From positions 4,216,001 to 4,280,000 of the forward strand of contig JAJQJQ010000014.1 of NCBI GenBank assembly GCA_028622995.1: 64,000 nt of DNA, read 5' to 3'. The notes beneath the pieces were generated by a model. It searched no databases and was not told the DNA's origin. It worked only from the letters and a program-made list of their open reading frames with translations. Position 1 is the first letter of the stretch. Each line of letters starts with the position of its first letter. The position numbers were made by a program, and so were the translations under genes. The stretch comes from Panagrolaimus kolymaensis (lineage: Eukaryota; Nematoda; Chromadorea; Rhabditida; Panagrolaimidae). Of this stretch, positions 49,441 to 59,570 are shown one piece after another.

Positions 49441-52400
49441 TTATATTGCTTGTTGTTCTTCAAGCGCAGTCAAAACTTCTTTAAAAACAATATTGGTCGC
49501 ATATGGTATTAATGCAGAGTTGAAAATTGAGGTGTTACTCATATTAACAAAAACTTTGATATCATTCCTTGATCGAACACGGCTCATGGCCACATAGAAT
49601 TGACCATGAGAAAAGCAATCCGTGTTTAAAATCAAGCCCACTTTTCGCAATGTTTGGCCTTGAGATTTATTAATAGACATTGCGAAAGCGGTACGAATTG
49701 GTAATTGTGTTCGAATAAATTCAGGCCAAGTGTCATCTGATGAATCACTATAAGTGTTGGGAAGTGCAAAGATGGGCATCACTTGGCCTTTAGCAGATCC
49801 AGCAAGAATCTTGCACATAATATGAGTATCATGCATCCCAGTAACGACCATTCGTGTGCCGTTACACAATCCAAGGCGAATATCCAAATTTCTTGTAAGC
49901 ATAACAACTGTACCAACTTTCAAAGTAATTTTTTGAGATGGAATAGAAGAATGTTCAAAAGTATCTAATATTTCAGGGTCGGCATTTGGACTGAAGAATT
50001 CATCATCTGGATATCGAGCATTTGAAATTGAATTAATGGCAGTATAATTTTTAAAAACACCCGGCAACTTCGAAATAATTTGCTCATTTAAACGTTCAAC
50101 AGTTGCATTGAGTGGCGCCAAAAGGGCTACTTCAGAAACATATTCTTGATATCTTTCTGAATCATATGAGAAAATTTCTGTAGGGTAAACAAAGTCCATA
50201 ACATCTTGTTCATAAAAAGACGCAACATTAAAAGGAAGTTGGACTTTTGAAGGGCCAAAAGAAGTTTCATTACGACCATGTCCAATGTCAGATAACCATG
50301 CAGCATAATTTGGATCATCAGCAGATCGAATATTTTCAGTTAATGTATGAAATTTGAAGTTCAAACGAAAGAGTTCAGAGCATAGAAGTGAAGCTTCAAA
50401 GGATGCCCTAGCCGATTCGTGGCGCATAACGGGGAGGAGTTGTTTAAAATCACCTCCAAGAACAACAGTTTTGTTTCCAAAAAGTGATTGAGGATCATTA
50501 GCATCATCCATCAAAGTTTTGATGAGTTTAGCAACATGGCTTAAACAACTTTTATGTTGCATGGGACTTTCATCCCAAATGATCAAATCAGCATTCCGAA
50601 TAAGTTTAGCAGCAGGATGATCACGATCGAGAGAAGGTTCTTTATGAATATCAAGAGGAATTTTGAAAGCGCAATGGGCAGTAGTACCACCATCAAGAAG
50701 AATTGCAGCGATGCCAGTAGAAGCGACAGCAATGACATTAAATCCTTCGCGTTTGAATTCATGAATCATAGTGTTGTAAGTGTGAGTTTTTCCAACACCT
50801 CCGCTACCAAGACAACAAATCAACCGATCGCGTTTAGGATTATTTTTATTTTTAAGAGAATAATGAACTTTATCAAACAGTTTTCCTTGTCCATTATTTA
50901 ATGAACTTCTTACATAACGGCCAGTACCAACATTTTGCAAAGGATAGGTATCATTCATATGTTCAAGTAATTCATCACCTTCAATATTAATATCATCAAA
51001 ACCATAATCTTTTAATGTTTTTCCTTGATGAAATAAAATCGATGCAATATGGCCGAGAGCTTTTCGAATTAAAGGATGATCAACCGAATATTCAACATCA
51101 GGAGGTAATGTTCTGTCAAGGATTTGATTCCAGTAAGTACGCCATAAACGTTGTGGATCAGCAGGTTGATTATAAATTAAAATCAATGCGAAGACATTTC
51201 TGCATTGTCGAGGAGTGGATGTAAAAATAACTTCTTCCATAGTTTTAAAACAAACTTCATCATCCACGTATAATCCGCGAGCAACAGCAGCACTACGAAA
51301 ATTATCATAGATAACATCTCCAACTGTCTTTAGATCTTTATAGCTTTTTGGTCCCTTGACGACTTTCAATAATTCTCTCATACAATATAATTGTATATCA
51401 CTTGGAAAAACACTTTGAAGTCGACCAATAGAATTCCATTTTTTGTTTCGAGGATTCCATACTTTTTCCTTTTGATCCCATGTGTAATGTTCGGGAATTT
51501 GATGGTATAAAAGATTTGGAGCTTCATTTTCATCACAACCTCGGTGAGCAGCAGCTGCATTCTCAAGTTCTTGATTAACCAATTTAAAGAAAGCAGTTAA
51601 CTTTGAAACACCACGATCATTTTGAGCGGTTCCATCACTATTAGAAATTTCACGTAATTGTGGTTCATCAGCTTCAGGATGAAACGCAATGGTGTGATCA
51701 CCTTCAAGATGAACTTCCAATTCGAGAACAGAATGTGATGATTTAGTAGTGAACATGGACAGCATGTTTTCCACAGCTTCAGAGGCTCCAACAACTCGCA
51801 TTCTTTTAAATTGCTTGATTTCATTATATTCAACTTCATTTGAATCAGTTTTACCTTCTTGAAGGGAAAAAAAGCCCATGTCTTGACCTTTAAAGATATA
51901 TTTGTAAAGGTATTTCACCGCCCTTACACCCCCGCAATGTTCGAGGTTTATATGACAATTGTATTTGAGCAGGAGGTATCGATTATGAGAAATAACATAT
52001 TGGTTGGTAATAGGAACATTGCGGGGTTTTCCAGCGGCGGTGAAAGCTTCAACCCTTCCATCATCAGGGCGCTTGACCTGGGCATATCCGTCACTTCGCA
52101 TAATTGTGCATTCAGAAAATGCCTTGGGGAAGTCTTTTCGACATACATTTGGTTGCTTTCCAGGACCACATGCACTCGCACAACGAATAGGATCATGAAT
52201 CATGAACTTGTTGACCATTTTATAATATCGCATATCATGATCATCATCATAGGTTGCAAGGGAAGTTGGCATGACAGGAAGTTCAGCTGTAATAAGTTCA
52301 TCAACTTCAGCAGCTGTATTACATTTGTATCCATCATTCATGATTAACAACATGTGGAGATGCGGCATCCCTCTCTATTGGTGTTCGAGGGATACCGAAT

Positions 52401-53925
52401 AGGCTTTTACATCTCCAAGGACGTTGGTATGCAATACTTGATGAAGAAATCTTCTTGCTTTCAAATTGAAGACACGACAGATGAGATCAGGTCTATCGTA
52501 CCATTTTTCTCCTTCACGAAGATTATCTTGTATTTCCTTCCAAAAAGGGTTCCCAGTAAAAGTTACAAAGAAGCTGGGCATCCCATGACGATTACAAAGC
52601 GCTATATTATCTTTGAACCTTTCTTGCATGTAACGGGGACCGCCTTTGAAACTTTTGTTGAGAAATATGGTTCGGCCCAAATGTTTACCTTTCAATGCTT
52701 CAGTTCTTTCCATCCTAGCTTCAAGAGCTTTCCTTACGTTATTACATCTTGTATATCGATATAATGCATCTTGTTTTTCTTGAAGTTTATGCAAAGCACC
52801 CAAACGTTGTTCTTGTACTTTGAGATTGCAGTCAATATAATGGTATTGACTTAAGCCATGATTTCCATTAATAGGATTAAAATCTCTTTGTTCATCCGTT
52901 CGGTCATACATAAGGGATCTGCAGTATTGATTTAAAGAAACATTCTGCCTTTTTTTTGAAGTTTGTGGCTCATCTGAAACTTCTTGGGAATCCTCTGAAC
53001 CTTCAGCTTCTTCATCACTTTCATAATTGAATAGCTCATCAACATTAGGAAAATTAGGATTTGCAGGAACCGGTTGAGATGATGAAGCATTAGGGTTGAG
53101 TTTTTCCATTCCAGTAGTCCAACCTTCTTGGCCAAACACAAAAATCAAAGGATAAGCTGCGGCTGAAGAGTGGGAATCGAAATATGAAACTTCCCGAAGA
53201 CCATTTGAACCATTTTTCTCAATACCAAACCATAAACCTTTTGGGGCAAATTCACGATCTTCAGAATAATAAACGGCGAAACATTGGTTTGGTAAACCTG
53301 GAATGTTTAATCGGTGAGAATGAGTTCGGCCTTGGTTTTGTGCATGTCCTTGACCTTGGTTATCACGATTAGTAGCCTCCCAAACTAAATAGAATTTACC
53401 AAGAACATCGCCTCTAGCAAGTGCAGCTTCTTCTTCTTCACGAATTATTTGCCTTGTGTTTTTAAGAACAATTGCCAGAGGATGGTATTGTCGAATCATT
53501 GCTTCCAAAAGAGAAATAATTCGCCTATGGTTGGCATCGTGAATATTTTTGAAGTTGAAGTTATTTTTTGCGTCTTTTAATCGATGTTGCTCTGCGAAAA
53601 GAGATTCGACGCAGTAAATTTGATTAAAAGCTGGTGGCTTTCCATGTAATGGTTGGACATCACCGCTATTATGCCTTAGTTCCCCATTAATTTTAAATGA
53701 GCCACCTTCTTTTGAAACTTTTGAAACCGATGAAACCATGGCCATCAAATTATTCCATCTTCGGGGATCTTCCCAATATTCACGATATGTTCGAATCAAT
53801 TCCCATTCAGCGGGCATTGGTGGAATAATGGGCGCAGGAACAGTGCCATTTGAACAACATCCACTCGAACCTTCTTCTTCAAACAAAAAGGCTCGACAAT
53901 GGGGATGTTCGCATCGGAATGTCAT
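49441..53925 (-). pseudogene. Helitron Rep/helicase, interrupted by one in-frame TAG
   Basis: Two open frames lie in the same reading frame, 53925-52378 and 52368-49441, separated by a TAG at 52377-52375 and two further codons. The first part has a Cys/His-rich start (CEHPHCRAF) and the Helitron N-terminal block (GGPRYMQERFKDN, SFFVTFTGNPFWKEI). The HUH nuclease motif PHLHML lies two codons after the stop, and the paired tyrosines are in VKYLYKYIFKG (Y153/Y157 of the downstream ORF). The PIF1-like helicase follows with GSGGVGKT, WDESPM, GGDFKQLLPV, SINKSQGQT and YVAMSRVRS near the end. The protein nicks and unwinds DNA for rolling-circle transposition. The rest is open over ~1,490 codons, so the break is recent, or the stop could be tolerated by readthrough. 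Confidence 0.88.
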
Positions 53926-54001
53926 GGGACCAAGATCATCTTCATCTTCATTAATTTTTGCACTTTTCCGTCCAATTGGAAGCCTACTTCCTCGACACGA
54001 A

Positions 54002-55432
54002 TTAATTTTTGGTAGTCATCCTTTGATCATAAACTAATTTTGTTGTTTCAGTTCTTGGTAAAACTCGTTGTGATCTTCTCAGTGTTATTTGAGGAAGTGG
54101 TCTTGTAGTAGTAACCAATGTAATAAGATCATTAGCAGCAGGAAGCTCACGTGGTGAATTCATCACATTTGCCACAGGTCGTTCATTGTTTCGAGCTAAA
54201 CATGTTGCGGGCCATCGGGGGATGTTTTCAGGAATGATTTTATTTTGATTAAAATCATAAAGAGCTTTACAAATGTATTGATAGCGAATAAATTCCATGT
54301 GATGGTTTAAGGGTTGAAGTTTATAAGAACATCCATGGAATAGTATATGTTCAATTATTAAAAACACAAAAAAAATTGATGGATATGGATAAATCTGTAA
54401 ATTATAATCTGCAGGAGAAGCTTTTTGTAATAGAACATCTTCACCAATTAGTGCAATACTTTTTAAATCGCGCAAAATAATGTTGCAAGCATTAAGTTGG
54501 TCATCATAAATTTCCCTTGAACTTGAATGAATAGGAGAAGGATCAAAGTATAAAGCTATCGGTGTGTCAAGGGATAAATTAATGATCATGACAGAATTTT
54601 CAGCACCAACCAAATTTATATTGCAGATAATAAGATCAGTTTCTTGTTTGTGGCAATAAAGATAATTATAAATTAAATGAGAATTTCCTTGAGGGAAATC
54701 CTTTAAGTATTGGGGATTCAATACAGTTATCTTTTTAAATCTTCCACCTTCAACCGCGGCTTTGCCAGCCATAGCCCCAAGTAAATTGATGATTTGAGTA
54801 GGATTATAAGTTCTATCATTTTCTTTGGGTTGCATAAAATGTGAATTAAAATCCAAACCCGAATAATCAGGCGGTTCTATTTCATCTCCGTCGTCATCAA
54901 GTTGAACATCAACATTATCTTCAGGTTGGATTAAAGCTGCTGCTTGCGAAGCAATCATGGCATCATCCGATGCGCGGAGTTGCATTTCACGCTCATACCA
55001 ATCAAGCATAAAGCTGCTTTGGGGCTGTTCATTGGGCAGTGGAATAGTTGGATTTATTTGAGGTTCAGCAGGAATTACTTGAGTTGCATCAAGTTCCATT
55101 GCATTTTCATCATGCATTAACAAATCAGGATTATGGCGACGTAGAGTTTCAGCTGCCCTACTATCCATATCAAGCATCCTAGCTGCTTCGTCCGTTGTTG
55201 GTAAAGCAGCCATTGAAGCATACATGGATGGAAACAATGGAGGAGGAGGTTCAGACATATCCATTGGCTCAGCAGGAAGAGGTGGTCGTGGAGGAGGAGG
55301 AATATCCGAATCCAAAGGATTATTATTTCTTACGTCCCCTCCCTGACTTTTTGATCTTTCATATCTTTCTTTTCGCTTTTTCCTCTCTTCAGCTATTTTT
55401 GTTGCTTGAGATTTTTGTTTCTTTGGTGGCAT
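54002..55432 (-). CDS. Helitron upstream ORF (ORF1), possible Ulp1-like degenerate domain
   Basis: A 476-residue ORF starts with a basic segment (MPPKKQKSQATKIAEERKKRK), followed by a proline-rich, acidic, probably disordered region to ~residue 190. The remaining ~200 residues are globular. Within it, VMIINLSLDTPIALYFDPSP and IYPYPSIFFVFLIIEH echo the strand/Asp and Cys-helix blocks of C48 (Ulp1-like) proteases, with Ser in the place of the catalytic Cys; this match is by eye and tentative. The ORF ends 76 nt before the Rep ORF in a different frame; the Rep frame stays open upstream to a TGA at ~54022, so a single indel or a frameshift could once have fused them. It belongs to the element rather than the host. 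Confidence 0.6.
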   Translation of the reverse strand: MPPKKQKSQATKIAEERKKRKERYERSKSQGGDVRNNNPLDSDIPPPPRPPLPAEPMDMSEPPPPLFPSMYASMAALPTTDEAARMLDMDSRAAETLRRHNPDLLMHDENAMELDATQVIPAEPQINPTIPLPNEQPQSSFMLDWYEREMQLRASDDAMIASQAAALIQPEDNVDVQLDDDGDEIEPPDYSGLDFNSHFMQPKENDRTYNPTQIINLLGAMAGKAAVEGGRFKKITVLNPQYLKDFPQGNSHLIYNYLYCHKQETDLIICNINLVGAENSVMIINLSLDTPIALYFDPSPIHSSSREIYDDQLNACNIILRDLKSIALIGEDVLLQKASPADYNLQIYPYPSIFFVFLIIEHILFHGCSYKLQPLNHHMEFIRYQYICKALYDFNQNKIIPENIPRWPATCLARNNERPVANVMNSPRELPAANDLITLVTTTRPLPQITLRRSQRVLPRTETTKLVYDQRMTTKN

Positions 55433-55859
55433 TATAACAGGAAAAAGTTTTCAATATCCATAAAAAAATAATAATTAAAAAAAAAACAGAAAAAAGGTTT
55501 AAAAAAATGCCAAAATTTGAGGCGAAACCGCGTATTCCTATTTGTTATAAAAAAGAATAAAATTCACAAAAAATAAATTTTAAAGTAAAAATAAAAAGTA
55601 TTACAAACGCGAAGAAAAAAAAACATACAAACAAAAGCATATGGTAAAATATGTTAAACCTATTTTTTGAATTATATTCACAATATAACAACGCAAAATA
55701 TTGGCATGAATTCGAATGAGCGGAAGTCGAAACAAAATTTTAAATTTGTTGAGAAAAAAATACAATAAATCGCGGCGAAAAAGATATAAGAAGAGTATAA
55801 ACATTAAAAAATGCAGCCATTCTTCAACAATACTCGTCAAGTTAAAATAAAATTTGCAA

Positions 55860-57060
55860 TATAAAACATCGGCTAGCAGGCATCATTGCGCAAAAAAGAA
55901 AGAAAAAGTACATACTTTTTTTTATACGCCAACAATGGCTCTTAAACAAAAGAATAATATTAATTATATAAAGAAAAAATTTTAGAAAAAATCCACGGTT
56001 TTTAGTGGAAAAGTAATGGATAAAAAAAATTTGTAAAAAAATTAAAAGCGAGCTGACAACATCGGGTAAAAAAAAACCTAAGCAAAAAAAGACAGTTTAG
56101 ATTTTGTAAATCGCCAAAAATAACTAAATCAATAAAAATATCTTTGTTTACTTAATCAAACGCGTGTTAGTAACATTGGAGAAAAAAGAGATAAGAGAGA
56201 AAAAAGCCACAACTTTGTGTTTTTTAAACCGCCAAAAAGAAAGAAATCGATTAAAAATATTTACAAAAAATGGACAACCGCGTAAAAGCTGGTTTGCAGA
56301 CAAAAAAGGAAAAAAAAAAATGAGAGAAAAAAGTGTGTATTTTAAATCGCCATTTATGAATCATAGAATTTTTTGAATTTGAAATTTAACAATTTACTAA
56401 ACAAAACACATATTGTAATTATTCAAGGTATATTGCGCAAAAGAAAACCCATACAAAATTCTTAGACTAAAGGAAAATTAAGCAAAAAACCAAAAATGTA
56501 AAATAAAATGACTGAAAGTGAAGCAACCGCCGCCGCAGCATTGATAGAAATCGATAATAACTAAATTAAAAAAATCGTCGGTAAGCTGGCAGCATTGCGA
56601 AAAAAAGGAAAGACGATAGAAGCAAAAAGAATATTCTTCTTTTTTTTCGCGCCATAAATTAGTCATAAATTTCAAAGATTTTTTAAATAATTGTTGAAGT
56701 TAATAAGTATTTGAGATATTTTTAAGAATATTTGAAATATGCAAAAAAGGAAGAAGCATAAAAGAGAAATAAAAACATGATATTTTTTGTATTTTTATTT
56801 GTAAATTATTTCAATCTTTATGAGAAATAGAGAAAACTTAAGATCCAAAAAAATTTTTAGATTAGAGGGAAAAAAAATTAAATCAAAAAACCGAATATGT
56901 AAAATATAATGCCTGATTGAAAATGAAGCAACCACCGCCAAAATTTAAGGAATCAATAAAATAAAATATATAAAAAAATCGTCGGCTAGCTGGTTGCAAT
57001 GCGCAAAAAAAGAGAAAGAAGAAAATAATCGGGCATTTTTTGTGTTTATAGCAAAACAGA
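55860..57060. repeat. Degenerate long-period tandem repeats in the Helitron leader
   Basis: Several imperfect copies of a module with the core TCGGCTAGCTGGCAGCATTGCGCAAAAAA (and variants) lie at about 55870, 56050, 56280, 56578 and 56989. They are interleaved with AACCGCC(GCC) and AAATCAATAAAAAT motifs (56108, 56225, 56528, 56930). Spacing is 110-410 bp. The array lies directly upstream of ORF1, where the element's 5' end and promoter are expected. It has no coding content. Confidence 0.55.
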
Positions 57061-57171
57061 AGAAAAAAGTAAGAGAGAAAAAAGCGCGCAATGCTTCATT
57101 CTTTTTGAAAACAAAAAAAATGATGCAATATTTTAGAAAGAGAAAAAAAAGGTGAAAAAAATATATCGTTA

Positions 57172-57210
57172 GCGAAAGCAACCGCCGCCTTCGGCGGCGG
57201 TTGCTGTCGC
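57172..57210. other. Strong GC-rich hairpin, candidate Helitron terminus
   Basis: GCAACCGCCGCC, loop TTC, GGCGGCGGTTGC give a perfect 12 bp stem (57178-57204), extendable to 18 bp with one mismatch. On the minus strand it is followed by CTAA, matching the CTRR end of Helitrons with an upstream hairpin. This would mark the 3' end of a second element lying to the right, or an internal structure. Confidence 0.5.
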
Positions 57211-57324
57211 CTAAAAGTAAAAGAAACTAAGCAGAGATTTAATTTTTTTATAAGAAAAAAAGAAACTTTCGTGGTTTCAAAAACAGCATATCAATAATGG
57301 CCTAAAAAATATTTAAAACATTCT

Positions 57325-57785
57325 AAAAATGATTCAAATAAGAATCATAATTGAATGCACTCAAAAAAACAAATTCCACATTTTTTGCAAAATTTTCGAT
57401 AAATATGGATTATTTTAATACCTAAAAATTTGCATAAATTATTTAAATAATGTTTCCAATAATTTTATAGTTAAACATATTCAACAAAAAATTTTTAATC
57501 ACTTCCAAGGAATCGAACTTTTTTCCTTTCGCAAATCCAACGCCTTTTATCATTGCGTCATCATGCAAAGGAAGGGAAAAGTGCAGGTTGCAAAAAAAAT
57601 TTTGAATGAAAGTTTTGAACACATTTTTTACGCTCCAAAAAAGTTTTGCCGGATTGTATAGAAATTCCCAGAAGCTTTTATATAAATTTCATAAGGAAAA
57701 TCAAATTTGTTATATATCAAAGGTCTCAAGATCTTATTTTCATAGATAAACAATGTTATTAGGAAAAAGTTTTAGTCAAAAAACC
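57325..57785 (-). repeat. Direct repeat (right copy) with tRNA-like pol III boxes
   Basis: Same orientation as the left copy at 48060-48523, with moderate divergence. The minus-strand B-box-like AGTTCGATTCC is at 57519-57509 and the A-box-like TGACGCAATGA at 57560-57550. In both copies the repeat lies a few hundred bases to the right of a GC-rich hairpin, so repeat plus hairpin may form one terminal module. Confidence 0.65.
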
Positions 57786-58135
57786 GTTAAAATTGCACTA
57801 TTAACTAATGAATAGGTTGAAAGCCAGGAAATAATGATTTCCAACACGTATAAATGGTATTAGAACATATAAATATGTTAGGCATTCATGTGGAAAGGGA
57901 AGGGAGGCACCCTCTAATTTTCTTGTGTATTGTGAATTATTTTGATGGAAATTTTGTACTTTTTTTTCCAAAGCAAATATTTTAATGTGGTTTTTGGTAA
58001 AATTAGGCTATTTAATAACTTTTTGTTATACATACATATTTCTCCTTTTCTGCGTTTTGACTTTTTGTGTCACTTTTTTATTAATTTCACAGAAAGCTTT
58101 GATGCTGCTGAACATTTTTCAACGATGAAATTCTA

Positions 58136-58280
58136 GTTCATCATTTTGATTTGTAAATGCACGCTAATTTAAAAAGTTGCTTTAAAAAATGATTTACTTA
58201 TTTATTAGTAAAATTATATGCGTCTTTTAAAATTTTTAATTTTAATGTTTTTTTAAAATAATATTTTTTAAAATAAATAT
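58136..58280 (+). pseudogene. 3' end fragment of the PH-like gene
   Basis: The DNA matches 45097-45240: GTTCATCAT.TTGATTTGTAAA at the stop codon, then AAATGATTTACTTATTTATT, TTATATGCGTC and TTTAATTTTAATGTTT in the 3' flank. Upstream of 58136 no clear match to the PH-like exons remains. Orientation is the same as the intact gene 13 kb to the left. Confidence 0.8.
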
Positions 58281-58699
58281 TTTACATTATTTTCATGACT
58301 TTTATTTAATTTTGTGTTCTCAAAAGTTTTAATACACAATTTCTTAAAAAGTGTTGAATAAATTTATTTAAAACGAAAACTCATTCAAGAACCAATACAT
58401 CCGTTATTAAATGATGAAACATCCGTGCAAAAAAAATCATATTTCAAGGTGCTTTTTTAATTTTATCATTCTCTTCTTGATTGAATAAAGAATAATGAAT
58501 AAAAAAAGGAAAGAAGGAATAGAAAGGAAACTTGGAAAATTTTTGATTTTTGTGAAGAAAAAATCTTCAACTCAAAACCCACATTTTCATGGTTATGAAA
58601 CGATTCTTTTTGAGATAATTTTCTAGGATTTTCGTTATTATATTTACAAATTTAAGTTTTTCATCTTTTTTAATAATAAAAACGTTGATCAGTTTTTTA

Positions 58700-58899
58700 T
58701 AATTGGAAGAATTAGAACCAATTTAGAAACAGCAAAAATACTAACAAATCTCAAATTTCATGAAAAATTTGATGCAATTCGAATTTTTCCCATTGTTGGT
58801 GAACCTTTTGATCCATATGAATTTACAAAAAATGTCCTAAAAGTTGCTCAAGAAATTTCCCTAACAGTTTCCATAGAATATACATTAACCCTGAGCGAT
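58700..58899 (+). other. Unassigned coding-like exon relic
   Basis: One frame is open for ~65 codons with normal protein composition (LKFHEKFDAIRIFPIVGEPF, then VLKVAQEISLTVSIEYTL) and ends at a consensus GTGAGT donor (58900). A possible acceptor TTTAG lies at ~58726. There is no ATG and no convincing following exon, and I do not recognise the family. It is probably one exon of a decayed gene. Confidence 0.35.
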
Positions 58900-59225
58900 G
58901 TGAGTATATTTGGGTCGTTTGGTTCCTATAGTTTTTTGATTATTTATTAGTATCTTGGGTAATTGAAAATCAACCGCCACTCATCACAGCTTTATTTTTA
59001 TGTATGTAATGCAAACGCAATTTTCATTCATTTTTTATAAACTTTCCCTAGATGGATTTCCATGGACAAAATAACAATCAAAATTACTAGGAAGGAAAAT
59101 GTGTATTTTTTTTTTATCAAAAAGTTAAATCGTCGTTAATCTAGTCTAGGGAAAAAATCAGGAATATGTACAACATAGGATTTCACAAGAAGTTAATCTT
59201 TAAAAAATTATTATAGCGATTAATC

Positions 59226-59247
59226 AAGGTGTGTCAAAACACACCTT
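59226..59247. repeat. Short perfect inverted repeat AAGGTGTGT..ACACACCTT
   Basis: A 9 bp stem with a CAAA loop. Further ACACACC and GGTGTGT copies follow within 60 bp (59249, 59290). It lies ~330 bp upstream of the small secreted-protein gene and may be a regulatory cluster. Confidence 0.4.
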
Positions 59248-59378
59248 AACACACCCTATGCCCATGTATCGGCGTGTGCTGTGATATAAAAAAGGTGTGT
59301 AAAACTCTAAAAATTTCAAAGTTCTTAAAATTAAGACTTTTTTTTTCTGTGAGTCGAAAACAAAGTGGGCGAATGGGC

Positions 59379-59385
59379 TGATAAC
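59379..59385 (+). promoter_or_regulatory. GATA-factor-type site CTGATAA
   Basis: CTGATAA is the extended GATA motif used by intestinal GATA factors in C. elegans. It is 186 bp upstream of the secreted-protein ATG. A single short match is weak evidence. Confidence 0.25.
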
Positions 59386-59570
59386 AGAGCTCCACCCTGG
59401 AGAGCGCACCCTGTTTTCATTTTTTATCAATGAAAATAGGAGGAAAAAGTAAGCATATAAACGTTTCTTCTTTTTAGCCTGTCTATTCAAACAAGATTTT
59501 TAAAACATAAAAATTGTTGTTGCTTTAGTGTTTTTTTTTACACTTACTGTTTATCAAAAATTTTATTGCA

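Larger units (their letters stand above)
47704..57210 (-). mobile_element. Helitron-class rolling-circle transposon
   Basis: Two minus-strand ORFs (54002-55432 and the interrupted Rep/helicase 49441-53925) carry the Helitron N-terminal region, HUH nuclease motif, paired tyrosines and a PIF1-type helicase, which together define the class. The base composition of the coding part is visibly less AT-rich than the worm genes. Boundaries are provisional: GC-rich hairpins at 47704-47726 and 57172-57210 and ~460 bp direct repeats at 48060-48523 and 57325-57785 bracket the body. The right-hand hairpin is followed on the minus strand by CTAA, as expected for a Helitron 3' end, so it may belong to a second, adjacent element. 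Insertion appears to have split a duplicated segment of the F-box-like/PH-like locus. Confidence 0.75.

Noticed and set aside
39022..52347. Antisense and off-frame ORFs over beta-mannosidase and Helitron genes
   Set aside because: They mirror the codon structure of the real genes and have no domains of their own.
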